In this document: piece after piece, positions 8,803 to 17,789 of the stretch
How the letters are laid out: every line of letters begins with the position of its first letter
Position numbering within the stretch: position 1 is the first letter of the stretch
From: Zymomonas mobilis subsp. pomaceae ATCC 29192
GTDB lineage: Bacteria > Pseudomonadota > Alphaproteobacteria > Sphingomonadales > Sphingomonadaceae
NCBI RefSeq assembly: GCF_000218875.1
Contig: NC_015709.1
Coordinates: forward strand, 992,001 to 1,056,000
Reading direction: 5' to 3'
DNA: 64,000 nt
Notes under the pieces: generated by a model
What the model saw: the letters and a program-made list of their open reading frames with translations, nothing else
Told to the model about the DNA's origin: nothing
The model's database searches: none
Position numbers and translations under genes: made by a program

Positions 8803-10239
8803 TTGTTGTATGTCTGGCATTACCATCCGATGACTTTTGGAAGTTTAGTTGAATTACTGGCATGGGGAATTCGGCTGGTAATGCTGGTTGTGGTCCCCAT
8901 GAGGCGGACTCCCCAAGCAGCCAGTAGTTGGTTATTATTAATTTTTTTCCAACCGGCATTAGGCCTTCTTCTCTACCTTTTAATCGGTCAGGCGCGATTT
9001 CCATCATGGCGCGCAGAGCGGTTTGCAAAACTTAAACCCTTTTTAGAAGAACAACGGGCAAAATTAAAGGATACCGTCGCCCTATTGCCTTCTTCCTCTG
9101 AAAATGCCGCTTCCCTTGCCGAACGTCTAGGTCATATGCCCGCGCTTAAGGGCAATCGGATGCTCTATATTTCTGATTATCAGGCGCTCTTTGATCACTT
9201 GGTAACCGATATCGATCAGGCCCAGAACCACGTCCATTTAGTTATCTATATTTTTGATACCGATAAATCGGGTCAACAAATCATCGCTGCCTTGGGACGG
9301 GCAGCGGCACGCGGCGTTAATTGCCAAGTATTAATTGACGCTTTGGGGTCACGGCGTTCCGGAAAACAGGTTATTGAACGCTTGAAAGCTCTGAATGTTG
9401 AAGCGCGGGAAGCGTTACCTTTTCGCTTATTAAGGGGGCGAACCCGTGGTGACATGAGAAATCACCGTAAGCTTTTCATTATCGATGGAAAAATCGGTTA
9501 TGCGGGTTCTCAAAATATCATCAATCGTGACTGGCGGCCTAATGTTATCAATCAGGAGCTAACAATTAGAGTAGAAGGCCCCATTGTCTTCGAAATGGAG
9601 ACACTTTTTGCAATTAACTGGTATTTAGAAAGTGGTGAGCTGCCCCACAAGATGCGTTCCATTCCGCATATAATCCCGCCTGAAGAAGGGCCTCATATTT
9701 TGCAGTTATTACCCAGCGGGGCGGATTATTCGCTCGCCGGTTTTGAAACCATGTTAGTCTCAGGCATCTACGTCGCCAGAGAAAAAGTTGTTATCGTAAC
9801 GCCTTATCTTATTCCTGACAGTGATTTACTGGTAGCCTTGAAAACAGCGGCCTTACGGGGTGTGACTGTTAACATTATTGTCTCTAAAATTGCAGATCAG
9901 CTTTTAGTCAGCCTTGCACAAAAAAGTTATTATCAAGAATTATTAAATGCCGGTATTCACATTCATCGTTATCGAGACAAATTACTTCATGCCAAACATA
10001 TTAGTGTTGATAAAAGATTGGCTATGGTGGGTTCTAGTAATGTAGATATTCGCTCTTTTCTCTTAAATGAAGAAGTTAGTCTTATTCTCTATGATGAAGA
10101 TGCTATTTCCCAGCTAAGAGATATTGAAATAGACTACCTCAAAAATTCAGATGAGCTGGATAAAAATGCGTGGCGTCGCCGTCCACGTCACCATAAAATT
10201 ATGGAAAATTTAGCCCGTCTTGTTAGCCCACTCTTATAA
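8803..10239 (+). CDS. cls: Cardiolipin synthase (phospholipase D family)
   Basis: The enzyme joins two phosphatidylglycerol molecules to cardiolipin at the inner membrane. The 478 residues begin with two membrane segments (about 14-32 and 42-62). Two HKD motifs follow: H221, K223, D228 in NHRKLFIID, and H396, K398, D403 in LHAKHISVD, each followed by a glycine-serine and asparagine (AGSQN, VGSSN). The start is uncertain. The frame opens with TTG at 8803 and the first ATG is at 8830; neither has a good ribosome-binding site, and starting at 8830 would still keep the membrane segments. It appears to be monocistronic. Confidence 0.93.
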   Translation: MLYVWHYHPMTFGSLVELLAWGIRLVMLVVVPMRRTPQAASSWLLLIFFQPALGLLLYLLIGQARFPSWRAERFAKLKPFLEEQRAKLKDTVALLPSSSENAASLAERLGHMPALKGNRMLYISDYQALFDHLVTDIDQAQNHVHLVIYIFDTDKSGQQIIAALGRAAARGVNCQVLIDALGSRRSGKQVIERLKALNVEAREALPFRLLRGRTRGDMRNHRKLFIIDGKIGYAGSQNIINRDWRPNVINQELTIRVEGPIVFEMETLFAINWYLESGELPHKMRSIPHIIPPEEGPHILQLLPSGADYSLAGFETMLVSGIYVAREKVVIVTPYLIPDSDLLVALKTAALRGVTVNIIVSKIADQLLVSLAQKSYYQELLNAGIHIHRYRDKLLHAKHISVDKRLAMVGSSNVDIRSFLLNEEVSLILYDEDAISQLRDIEIDYLKNSDELDKNAWRRRPRHHKIMENLARLVSPLL

Positions 10240-10274
10240 AGCGATTCTAATTAAATAGCTTAATCTTCAAAAAT

Positions 10275-10772
10275 TTATACTTTCTCAGAACCCGTATTTG
10301 ACTTTAAATGATAGCGAAAATTACAGAAAGCTGCGCCCTGCATGATAGTTTGGGTACGGCTCATTTCAATATCAGGATTATAACCTTCAATAAAATGGGC
10401 ATCACGGGTGCAAGAGAGAATACTACCGATTTCTCCAAGTTCCATGGCCTGATACATTTCGGCATAGCGACAACGGGTGACATTATAGTCAAGTCGTTGA
10501 TCATCACTCGTCAATAACTCGACCTTCAAAGCGTCATCGGCCTCCCAAAGATATTGCATAGCGGCAAAATTTTTAAGTGTAGCCCCACTCTTCTGTTTTT
10601 GAGCCATAGATTGGCCGGCCTTGATCGCATCCGAAGCAATCGCTTCTTCTAAAATGGCTTGTGCTTTTTCTTTTCCCACATGACGTTTCATAGCAGCATA
10701 GATGGGCTTAATAATCTCCGCCTCAATCCGACGACGCTCCAAAATACCCATTTTCTCTTTTGGCTTTGTCAC
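10275..10772 (-). CDS. L-2-amino-thiazoline-4-carboxylic acid hydrolase-like protein
   Basis: The protein has 165 residues. The C-terminal part carries SRTQTIMQGAAFCNFRY, which I recognise as the typical motif of the ATC hydrolase family (conserved cysteine in the FC-[DN]-FRY element), and TRCRYAEMYQAM lies in the middle. In Pseudomonas the family opens the thiazoline ring of ATC to give N-carbamoyl-cysteine; many homologues are only annotated by similarity. It lies 38 bases downstream of an M20 peptidase gene on the same strand, so the two probably form an operon. The substrate here is not proven. Confidence 0.7.
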   Translation of the reverse strand: MTKPKEKMGILERRRIEAEIIKPIYAAMKRHVGKEKAQAILEEAIASDAIKAGQSMAQKQKSGATLKNFAAMQYLWEADDALKVELLTSDDQRLDYNVTRCRYAEMYQAMELGEIGSILSCTRDAHFIEGYNPDIEMSRTQTIMQGAAFCNFRYHLKSNTGSEKV

Positions 10773-10810
10773 GAGACATCCCTTTCGTTAAAAAAGTGTC
10801 TTTAATAGGA

Positions 10811-11965
10811 TTAAGCCTCGCCGGCCTTCTCTTTCAAATCGGTTAAAGCCGCTATAGCCAACTTTGCATAATATTCAGCCGCTGGAAAAATAGCCTTTTC
10901 ATCAATATTAAAGCCCGGATGATGGAGAGTTTCAGGACTACCGGTGCCGATATTAAAGAAAACACCCGGTCTATAATGCAAATAATAGGCAAAATCCTCA
11001 CCGCCATTATTAGCTTTGACGTCATGGACTTTGTATCCGAAATCTTGGGCGATCTTTTTGGAGAAGTCGGCCCAATAAGGGGTATTAATGACGGCAGGCG
11101 GCCCTTCATGCCAGATAAATTCAGCTCCCACACCCATGGCTTTTGCCATATAATAAATGACATCCGTCATCCGGCTTTGAATTTCTTTGCGTAATTCTCG
11201 ACTATGGGTTCTGACAGTGCCTTCTAAGGCTGCTTTTTCAGGCAAGATATTCCACCCACTTCCCGCATTGAAACGGGTTACACTAATAATAGCCGATTCA
11301 TGACTGGAAACATTACGACTAACAATTGTCTGCAAGCTATTAATAATTTCTGCGGCGGCCACAATAACATCTGTCCCGTTTTCTGGATAAGCCGCATGGG
11401 CACCGGTACCTGCCAAATTGATCTCAAAACGATCGACATTGGCCATAATGGCCCCATGACACGTACCGAATTCGCCAACAGGCATAGACGGCGCATTATG
11501 AAAACCAAAAACAGCGGACACATTTTCTAAAACGCCCGCTTTGATAAGCTGTAAAGCACCGGAATAGTTTTCTTCCGCAGGCTGAAATAATAAACGTACA
11601 GTGCCGGTTAATTCAGCTTCCTGTTCTTTTAACAGTAAAGCCGCCCCTAACAGAACAGCTGTATGGAAATCATGTCCACAAGCGTGCATTTTGCCTTTTT
11701 CTTGTGATGGACAAACGGCCTCTGAATTTTCTTCAATCGGTAAAGCATCAATATCGGCCCTTAAGGCGATAATGGGCTTACCTGACCCGATTTCGGCCAC
11801 GACGCCCGTTTTTAATCCATAGGATATAACCCGAATATCGGCTTCTTTCAGCCAATGGATCAATCTTTCGGTTGTCTTGAATTCTTCACCGGATAACTCA
11901 GGATGCTGATGTAATTCACGACGTAAAGAGATCAGTTTTTCTTCTAAGTTCACGTTTGACCTCAC
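10811..11965 (-). CDS. M20-family amidohydrolase (hippurate hydrolase-like)
   Basis: This 384-residue metal-dependent amidohydrolase belongs to the M20D group, which removes N-acyl groups from amino acids. Likely metal ligands are visible: C96 and H98 in HACGHDFH, E131 and E132 in QPAEEN, and a histidine near the end in ETLHHPGF. Length and architecture (catalytic domain with an inserted dimerisation domain) are normal. It is first in a two-gene unit with an ATC-hydrolase-like gene, which suggests the pair could release an amino acid from a cyclic or carbamoylated precursor. That link is inference. There is no signal peptide, so it is cytoplasmic. Confidence 0.88.
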   Translation of the reverse strand: MRSNVNLEEKLISLRRELHQHPELSGEEFKTTERLIHWLKEADIRVISYGLKTGVVAEIGSGKPIIALRADIDALPIEENSEAVCPSQEKGKMHACGHDFHTAVLLGAALLLKEQEAELTGTVRLLFQPAEENYSGALQLIKAGVLENVSAVFGFHNAPSMPVGEFGTCHGAIMANVDRFEINLAGTGAHAAYPENGTDVIVAAAEIINSLQTIVSRNVSSHESAIISVTRFNAGSGWNILPEKAALEGTVRTHSRELRKEIQSRMTDVIYYMAKAMGVGAEFIWHEGPPAVINTPYWADFSKKIAQDFGYKVHDVKANNGGEDFAYYLHYRPGVFFNIGTGSPETLHHPGFNIDEKAIFPAAEYYAKLAIAALTDLKEKAGEA

Positions 11966-12185
11966 TATCTGAAAAACAATTCAGCTTTTTATAAAGATAG
12001 ACCTATTCCCATGAAATTGAAAACCGAATATTTTTTCTAAGGATTAATGAAGGTAGTATTAGCCTATCTGTTTAATAATAAAATGTTTTTAGTAATAAAA
12101 TAAGGATCATATACCCTTATTATAAAAATAACGTTAGAATCTTTACGATCAATTAAAGTATTCTTTTTTAAAAAGAGAAAAACAA

Positions 12186-12998
12186 ATGAGCCAAATTCAC
12201 TTTATTGGTAGCGGGCAAATGGTTGAGGCCATTATACGCGCGATGATTACCCATGAATCAGCTACCCCAAAAAATATCACGGCTTACGATATTCGTCCCG
12301 AACGAAAAATTGAATTGGCCAATCGCTATCGAATTCTAACGCTCGACAAAAAAGAAGATAATATTGAAGCTATCAAGCAAGCCGATATTATCGTTATCGG
12401 AGTGCGTCCACAGGATAATATAGCGGCAATTGGCAAGGACATCACTAAATATGCCCAAGAAAATGCCCTCATTATTTCTATTGTAGCCGGTGTTACGCTG
12501 GCACAGTTAGAAAAAATGGTCGCTGCTAAAAAAGCTATTGCACGGATTATTCCCAATACCCTGACTGATACAGGGCTTGGATATAGTGGCATTGCTATTA
12601 ATAAACGCGCCGATAAAGAAAGCGTCGAAAAATTTGTGTCGGGTTTTGGGAAAGCCCTCTTTTTAGAAGAATCGCTCATTGATATATTTACAGGCTTTGG
12701 GGTCTGTGGCCCCAACTATATCTATTATTTCATCGAAGCGCTCGTGGATGCTGGCGTGCTGGCCGGTTTGCCACGTGAAATGGCATGGAAAACCACTATG
12801 GAAAATATGATCGGTGCCGTCAAAATGCTTGAATTATCAGGCAAACATCCGCGCCAATTATTAGATATTAATAACTCACCTGCTGGCGTGGGGATGCACA
12901 GTCTTTTTGCTCTAAATGAGAGTAATTTTACCGCTGGTTTACAAAAAAGTGTTCTGTCTGCTGTAAAAAGAACGACAGAATTAGGCCAAAAGAAATAA
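12186..12998 (+). CDS. proC: Pyrroline-5-carboxylate reductase
   Basis: It catalyses the last step of proline synthesis, NAD(P)H-dependent reduction of pyrroline-5-carboxylate. The 270 residues start with the Rossmann motif FIGSGQMVEAII and contain GVRPQDN and RIIPNT. The C-terminal signature region reads CGPNYIYYFIEALVDAGVLAG, with an N replacing the usual alanine-tyrosine pattern of SGSGPAYV, and later LDINNSPAGVG. So it is a slightly divergent member. The ATG at 12186 is preceded by AGAGAAA. It is a single gene with a strong terminator. Confidence 0.88.
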   Translation: MSQIHFIGSGQMVEAIIRAMITHESATPKNITAYDIRPERKIELANRYRILTLDKKEDNIEAIKQADIIVIGVRPQDNIAAIGKDITKYAQENALIISIVAGVTLAQLEKMVAAKKAIARIIPNTLTDTGLGYSGIAINKRADKESVEKFVSGFGKALFLEESLIDIFTGFGVCGPNYIYYFIEALVDAGVLAGLPREMAWKTTMENMIGAVKMLELSGKHPRQLLDINNSPAGVGMHSLFALNESNFTAGLQKSVLSAVKRTTELGQKK

Positions 12999-13020
12999 GC
13001 ATAATCGTACATAGTCAAAG

Positions 13021-13049
13021 AAAGGCAGAGTGTGCGCTCTGCCTTTTTT
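13021..13049. terminator. Terminator after proC
   Basis: AAAGGCAGAG at 13021-13030 pairs with CTCTGCCTTT at 13037-13046, followed by more T residues. It lies between convergent proC and the SDR gene and can act in both directions. Confidence 0.85.
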
Positions 13050-13067
13050 CAATACAGATTACTTTAA

Positions 13068-14084
13068 TTAAAAAATCTGAGCACAACCGGTTTCACCATA
13101 AACTTCACCAGTAACATAACTATTTTCGGCACAGGCCAAAAAAACATATACGGGAGAAATTTCAATAGGCTGCCCCGGACGTTTTAGCGGGGTTCCAGAG
13201 GCAAATTGAGTATAAGCAGAAGAAGGCTGCCCTCCCGAGACCTGAAGCGGTGTCCAGAATGGTCCCGGTGCTACAGCATTAACGCGAATACCATTAGGGG
13301 CGAGCTGAATAGCTAAAGCGCGCGTAAAGTTAGCTATGGCCGCTTTACTGGTGGCATAGTCTAAAAGAATGGCCGAAGGCTTATAGGCTTGCGTCGAAGC
13401 GGTATTAATAATAGCGGAACCCGCTGGCATAATGCGAAGGGCTTCTTTACACAGCCAGAACATAGCATAGACATTGGTTTTCAACGTTTCATCAAAGTCA
13501 GCAGTAGAAAGAGTCAAAATAGACTCATTATAATGCTGATGACCTGCAATATTGGCCAAAATGTCGAGACCGCCCAACCGTTTAGCGGCTTCTTGAACTA
13601 ACTGAATACAGAAATTCTCATTCCGCAAATCACCCGGCAAGGCAAAAACTTTATGCCCTTCGCCTTGAAGTAAAGAGACGACTTCACGAGCATCTGATTC
13701 TTCTTGGGGAAGATAATTAATAACAATATCAGCACCTTCACGCGCATAAGCGATAGCGGTGGCTCGTCCAATGCCAGAATCGCCGCCGGTAATCAGCGCT
13801 TTGCGTCCCTGTAATTTACCAGAACCCCGATATGATTTTTCGCCATGATCTGGCCGCGGAATCATTTTATTAGCCAGACCTGGCCAAGGCTGATCCTGTA
13901 CCGCAAAAGGAGCTCGAGGATAGGCTTCACGAGGATCAAAAAAGGTTTTACCTCCCGTAACGGCGGGATCTTTATCTCGGTTAGCCGCCGAAGCAGCCCC
14001 CCCTAGACCTGATGCTAAACCAGCTACAGCTAAACCTGTCATTACGCCCCGTCGTGCTTCCGAAATAGTTGTATCATTCGACAT
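13068..14084 (-). CDS. SDR-family oxidoreductase with N-terminal leader (YhxC/YdaD-like)
   Basis: This 338-residue protein is an SDR domain preceded by about 90 extra residues. The leader has a pair of arginines (ARRGVMTGLAVAG) followed by a hydrophobic, alanine-rich segment ending in ASA, which resembles a weak twin-arginine export signal. The SDR core has TGGDSGIG, NIAGHQHY and YATSKAA, with catalytic Y and K. Related proteins (general-stress SDRs of the YdaD type) are usually cytoplasmic with a shorter leader. Whether this one is exported is uncertain. The start has an AGGGAG ribosome-binding site. Confidence 0.88.
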   Translation of the reverse strand: MSNDTTISEARRGVMTGLAVAGLASGLGGAASAANRDKDPAVTGGKTFFDPREAYPRAPFAVQDQPWPGLANKMIPRPDHGEKSYRGSGKLQGRKALITGGDSGIGRATAIAYAREGADIVINYLPQEESDAREVVSLLQGEGHKVFALPGDLRNENFCIQLVQEAAKRLGGLDILANIAGHQHYNESILTLSTADFDETLKTNVYAMFWLCKEALRIMPAGSAIINTASTQAYKPSAILLDYATSKAAIANFTRALAIQLAPNGIRVNAVAPGPFWTPLQVSGGQPSSAYTQFASGTPLKRPGQPIEISPVYVFLACAENSYVTGEVYGETGCAQIF

Positions 14085-14458
14085 CAGAGGTATCTCCCTT
14101 TATTTATGCTGTTTTAACCCCAAGAAAAAACCTTATTTCCCCGCGAATAATCGCCCTCTTCTTTAAAGGATTTGCTCTTCTTCTGGTCTCAGATCCCATC
14201 AATTCGATAAAATCTAATTTATAAAAAAACAGGTCAACCAAGATATAGTTGCAAAGAAAAATACCCCCTATTGGAGAAAACAGAAGGAGATATTTGTCAA
14301 AAATTTATCTTAATCATTGAAAATAAGTATAAATTTTATAATTTATAATCATCAAATCTAAATAGATGACCGTCACAATTTCTTGAAATATTCCTTTGTT
14401 TTTTTTTGCTCTTAATGGCTAACAACAGGCTGTAATAAATCGGCTTCATGGAAAAAAA
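14085..14458. other. Spacer between divergent SDR and capsule genes
   Basis: This stretch of 374 bases lies between divergent genes and should contain both promoters. It has poly-A and poly-T runs and no reading frame I would trust. I see no clear operator or RNA structure. Confidence 0.55.
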
Positions 14459-16210
14459 ATGCCAGCACTTTTGCCTTTTTTGCGTCCCCCTCCCTTTCCT
14501 CATGCGAAAATTGTTATCCAAGACTTTGTAAAACAAAAAATAACAGTAGAAACCTTTCAGCAAACCGATTTTACATCTTCACTTTCAGCTGACGAAAAAC
14601 AGCATATTCAGATTTTGAAGGAACAACTTTTAAAATCACAGGTAGGCGGTAATTTCTGGTCACCGTCCATGCCCTTTTCGTCTATTAAAAGGCGAGCCAT
14701 TATGGTGCAGGATACAGTCGAGATAGCTTATTTTGAAGAGAACGTCCGTCCCATGGAGGGGGATATTTTCCTGTTGCCCGATCACCCGAAAATCAAACCT
14801 ATTGCCCAAAAATTAAGAAAAAAAGATAGAACGATTCACATGGGCGACTTCAACCCGTGGAGCCTATTAAACCAGACCCATGAAATTTTTATCAGCAAGC
14901 AGCATAATCTCTACATTGATATTGGATTAATTGCCCTTTTAGGGAATATTCCCCTCACTGAATTTTCTGAGAAAACGAAAACACAAACCCCTTTTTCTAA
15001 TCCCAACGGACAAATACTCGATCAGTGGATAAATCAGTTATTAATCCAACAAACGGAATATTATGATATTTTTACAAAACAATCGACATCCCCCCAAGAA
15101 GCCATCAAACAGCTTATCGATTGGCGAATAATAATAGAAAGTAACCGTCCTATTAAGGCGGCTTGCGGCATGGCATGGTGGAAAAAACAAGCTATTCGCA
15201 GCTTTCTATGGTCTGGAGAGACTACGCCCCTAGCCATGCCGAATAAAACGGCGAAGGCCTTATCTTATCTTGAAAAACCAAAAGATACTATTGCGCTATG
15301 GCCTTCGCGTGAACCGAAAGGATTGAGAGAACAAGTTTTAAAAAAAGAAGGTCATATTGACGAAGTAGAAGATGGTTTTATCCGATCCGTGGGATTGGGT
15401 AGTGGCTTGCATCCACCTCTTTCAATCGTAGTTGATAAACAAGGCATTTATTACGATCCCAATCATCCTTCTGATATTGAAACCTTATTCAATGAAACTG
15501 ATTTTTCACCTTTACTCTTAGAGCGCGCCGAAAATTTGATAGCGCAGATTAAAGCGGCTGGCATCAGCAAATATATGGGAGATAGAACAAGGGGAAAACT
15601 CGATCTTCCCCAAGGGCGCCGCAAAATTTTAGTAACCGGACAGGTAGAAGATGACCGTTCCGTCAAGTTGGGCGGGGGCGATGTAAAAGGCAATCTGGAT
15701 TTATTGTGTCGGGTAAGAAACGCCGAACCCGATAGCTATATTATTTTTAAACCGCATCCTGATGTAGAAGCAGGCCACCGGAAAGGGTTTGTCGCTCAAG
15801 AGGAAGTCGAGCAATATGCAGATGTAATCATCCGAAATTATCCTATTAATGCTTTTTTTGACCAGATAGATGCTATCCATGTTTGGACTTCGCTGGCTGG
15901 TTTTGAAGCCTTACTACGGGGCTGTGAAGTGGTTTGCCATGGGATACCATTTTATGCAGGATGGGGATTAACGCATGATCTTGGTGTTATCCCGAATAGG
16001 CGAAAACGCTGTCTGACTTTAACAGAGCTTGCAGCCGTGACACTTATTCTCTATCCGCGCTATCTCGATCCAGTAACGGGGATGCCCTGTTCACCGGAAA
16101 TTCTGATAGAAAGACTGATAAAAACACCCAAGGCCAAAATGACATTGGTAACAAGACTACGTCAGCTTCAAGGCAGGATTTGCTCAATAATAGCTTGGTA
16201 TCGGCATTAA
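14459..16210 (+). CDS. KpsC/LpsZ-like capsule polysaccharide synthesis protein
   Basis: The protein has 583 residues. The second half matches the capsule-synthesis (Kdo transferase) family: EDGFIRSVGLGSGLHPPLS at about 301-319, YYDPNHPSDIE, FKPHPDVEAGH, VWTSLAGFEALLRG and the ending CHGIPFYAGWGLT. KpsC proteins add beta-Kdo residues to a lipid anchor for group 2 capsules and usually have two such halves. Here the N-terminal 230 residues are not recognisable as a second full copy. It is followed 70 bases later by a family-4 glycosyltransferase on the same strand, so a surface-polysaccharide operon is likely. No transport genes (KpsMTED) are in the window. Confidence 0.8.
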   Translation: MPALLPFLRPPPFPHAKIVIQDFVKQKITVETFQQTDFTSSLSADEKQHIQILKEQLLKSQVGGNFWSPSMPFSSIKRRAIMVQDTVEIAYFEENVRPMEGDIFLLPDHPKIKPIAQKLRKKDRTIHMGDFNPWSLLNQTHEIFISKQHNLYIDIGLIALLGNIPLTEFSEKTKTQTPFSNPNGQILDQWINQLLIQQTEYYDIFTKQSTSPQEAIKQLIDWRIIIESNRPIKAACGMAWWKKQAIRSFLWSGETTPLAMPNKTAKALSYLEKPKDTIALWPSREPKGLREQVLKKEGHIDEVEDGFIRSVGLGSGLHPPLSIVVDKQGIYYDPNHPSDIETLFNETDFSPLLLERAENLIAQIKAAGISKYMGDRTRGKLDLPQGRRKILVTGQVEDDRSVKLGGGDVKGNLDLLCRVRNAEPDSYIIFKPHPDVEAGHRKGFVAQEEVEQYADVIIRNYPINAFFDQIDAIHVWTSLAGFEALLRGCEVVCHGIPFYAGWGLTHDLGVIPNRRKRCLTLTELAAVTLILYPRYLDPVTGMPCSPEILIERLIKTPKAKMTLVTRLRQLQGRICSIIAWYRH

Positions 16211-16280
16211 ACCCTTATAAATTTGAAATACTGGACAATATTAGATCATAGGTAAGCCTGGCAAGGTATAAGGATGATTG

Positions 16281-17555
16281 ATGGCAGAAACGAGTTCTTC
16301 AGATCAGGCCTTGGACAGCAAAAATGATTCCCAAGATGGAGAGATTATTCTTGATCTCTCATGGTTAACACAACAGGCTCGGTGTGGATTTGTCCCTGAT
16401 GGTATCAGCCGTATTGAAATCGCTTGGGCAAAGCTTCTTATAGGATGGTTTTCTGATAGAATATCCTTTGGGCGGTTAAATAATGTGGGGCATTATGGTC
16501 ATTTATCACAAGGCGCTGTTCTTAAGCTGATAGAGCAGACTGAAAAAGAATGGCAGAAAGCCAACACCCAAAGTTTTCATCGTCCGTTAAAATTAGCCTT
16601 TAATCGGGTAGAGGCTTTATTTAAATTATGGCCGCATCGTTTCAATGCAACGAATGGCATCCGAATTCTTTTACAATGCTCACCCCATCACTTAGATGAT
16701 GGAACGACTATCAAAAACATTATTCAAAAGGAACAAGCGCGTTTTGTTTGTCTTCTCCATGACACCGAAGCGCTGGATTATCCTGAATATATAAAACCAC
16801 AACAATTTCAGCGTTTGCAACGCCGCTTAAAAAATATCGCGCAATATGCAGATTGTATTATTTCTGATAGCGAAGCGACGCGTAATCGCTTTTTGCCGTT
16901 CATGGCAGAAGCAGGCCGTACTATACCAATAACAACTGTTCCCCTCGGTGCTGATGGCATGGTAAGCGCGCCGACAAAGCAAAACCCGCCCATTCAGCCT
17001 AAAAGTGATAAGCCGGAAAGACCTTATTTTCTCTGTATAGGCCCTATTCATGATGGCACGAATTACGAAATGTTGTTTGCCATTTGGAAGCGATTAATCA
17101 GCCGGTGGGCAGAAAAAACCCCTGACTTATTGATTGTTGGTCAAGATAAAGGCGAAAATCTGCGTCTAAAGTCCATGCTTATGCGGAACCCCGTTCTTCA
17201 GAAACATATTCATTTTCTAGGCGCCTGTAACGATCAGATATTAAATCAGCTAATATTACAGGCAAGGGCCTTATTAAAACCATCAATATTTACCCATCAA
17301 GGCCTATCCATTGCCGAAGCTTTACGACATGGATTACCCGTCATTGCCAGCGATTTGCCCGTTTATCGTGAAATAAGCAGTAATATGGCGGACTATATTG
17401 ATCCCCTTAATGGCAGTTCTTGGGAAGAAGCTATTACCGATTATATGGCGCCATTTTCGCCACGTCGTCAGACGCAAGTTATGCGTTTAAAAGGATGGCA
17501 TCCTATTTTATGGCAAGACCATATGCGAAAAGTGCTTGCAGTCATCGCTGGTTAG
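16281..17555 (+). CDS. Family-4 glycosyltransferase
   Basis: About 424 residues. The C-terminal GT-B domain shows YFLCIGPIHDGTNYEML, LLIVGQDKG, IHFLGACND and the donor-site segment GLSIAEALRHGLPVIASD with the conserved glutamate, typical of GT4 enzymes using nucleotide sugars. I chose ATG 16281 because AAGGA lies at the right distance; the in-frame TTG at 16278 is less likely. The stop codon TAG (17553-17555) lies inside the first unit of an 11-bp tandem array. It probably acts with the KpsC-like protein upstream. Substrate unknown. Confidence 0.85.
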   Translation: MAETSSSDQALDSKNDSQDGEIILDLSWLTQQARCGFVPDGISRIEIAWAKLLIGWFSDRISFGRLNNVGHYGHLSQGAVLKLIEQTEKEWQKANTQSFHRPLKLAFNRVEALFKLWPHRFNATNGIRILLQCSPHHLDDGTTIKNIIQKEQARFVCLLHDTEALDYPEYIKPQQFQRLQRRLKNIAQYADCIISDSEATRNRFLPFMAEAGRTIPITTVPLGADGMVSAPTKQNPPIQPKSDKPERPYFLCIGPIHDGTNYEMLFAIWKRLISRWAEKTPDLLIVGQDKGENLRLKSMLMRNPVLQKHIHFLGACNDQILNQLILQARALLKPSIFTHQGLSIAEALRHGLPVIASDLPVYREISSNMADYIDPLNGSSWEEAITDYMAPFSPRRQTQVMRLKGWHPILWQDHMRKVLAVIAG

Positions 17556-17766
17556 CAGTCGGTTAGCAGTCGGTTAGCAGTCGGTTAGCAGTCGGTTAGC
17601 AGTCGGTTAGCAGTCGGTTAGCAGTCGGTTAGCAGTCGGTTAGCAGTCGGTTAGCAGTCGGTTAGCAGTCGGTTAGCAGTCGGTTAGCAGTCGGTTAGCA
17701 GTCGGTTAGCAGTCGGTTAGCAGTCGGTTAGCAGTCGGTTAGCAGTCGGTTAGCAGTCGGTTAGCA
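17550..17766. repeat. 11-bp tandem repeat array, 19.7 copies
   Basis: The unit GGTTAGCAGTC is repeated head to tail without interruption or mismatch from 17550 to 17758 (19 full copies), followed by the partial unit GGTTAGCA up to 17766. The first copy contains the stop codon of the glycosyltransferase gene, and the array ends 23 bases before the next start codon. Because 11 is not a multiple of three, every frame on both strands meets stop codons (TAG or TAA) within 33 bases, so it is not coding. There are no spacers, so it is not a CRISPR array. Confidence 0.99.
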
Positions 17767-17789
17767 TAAGTCTAAAAGATAAGGTATCA

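Noticed and set aside
17550-17766. CRISPR array or replication iterons
   Set aside because: The copies are directly joined with no spacers, the unit is 11 bp, and no cas or replication gene is near. It is a simple tandem repeat.
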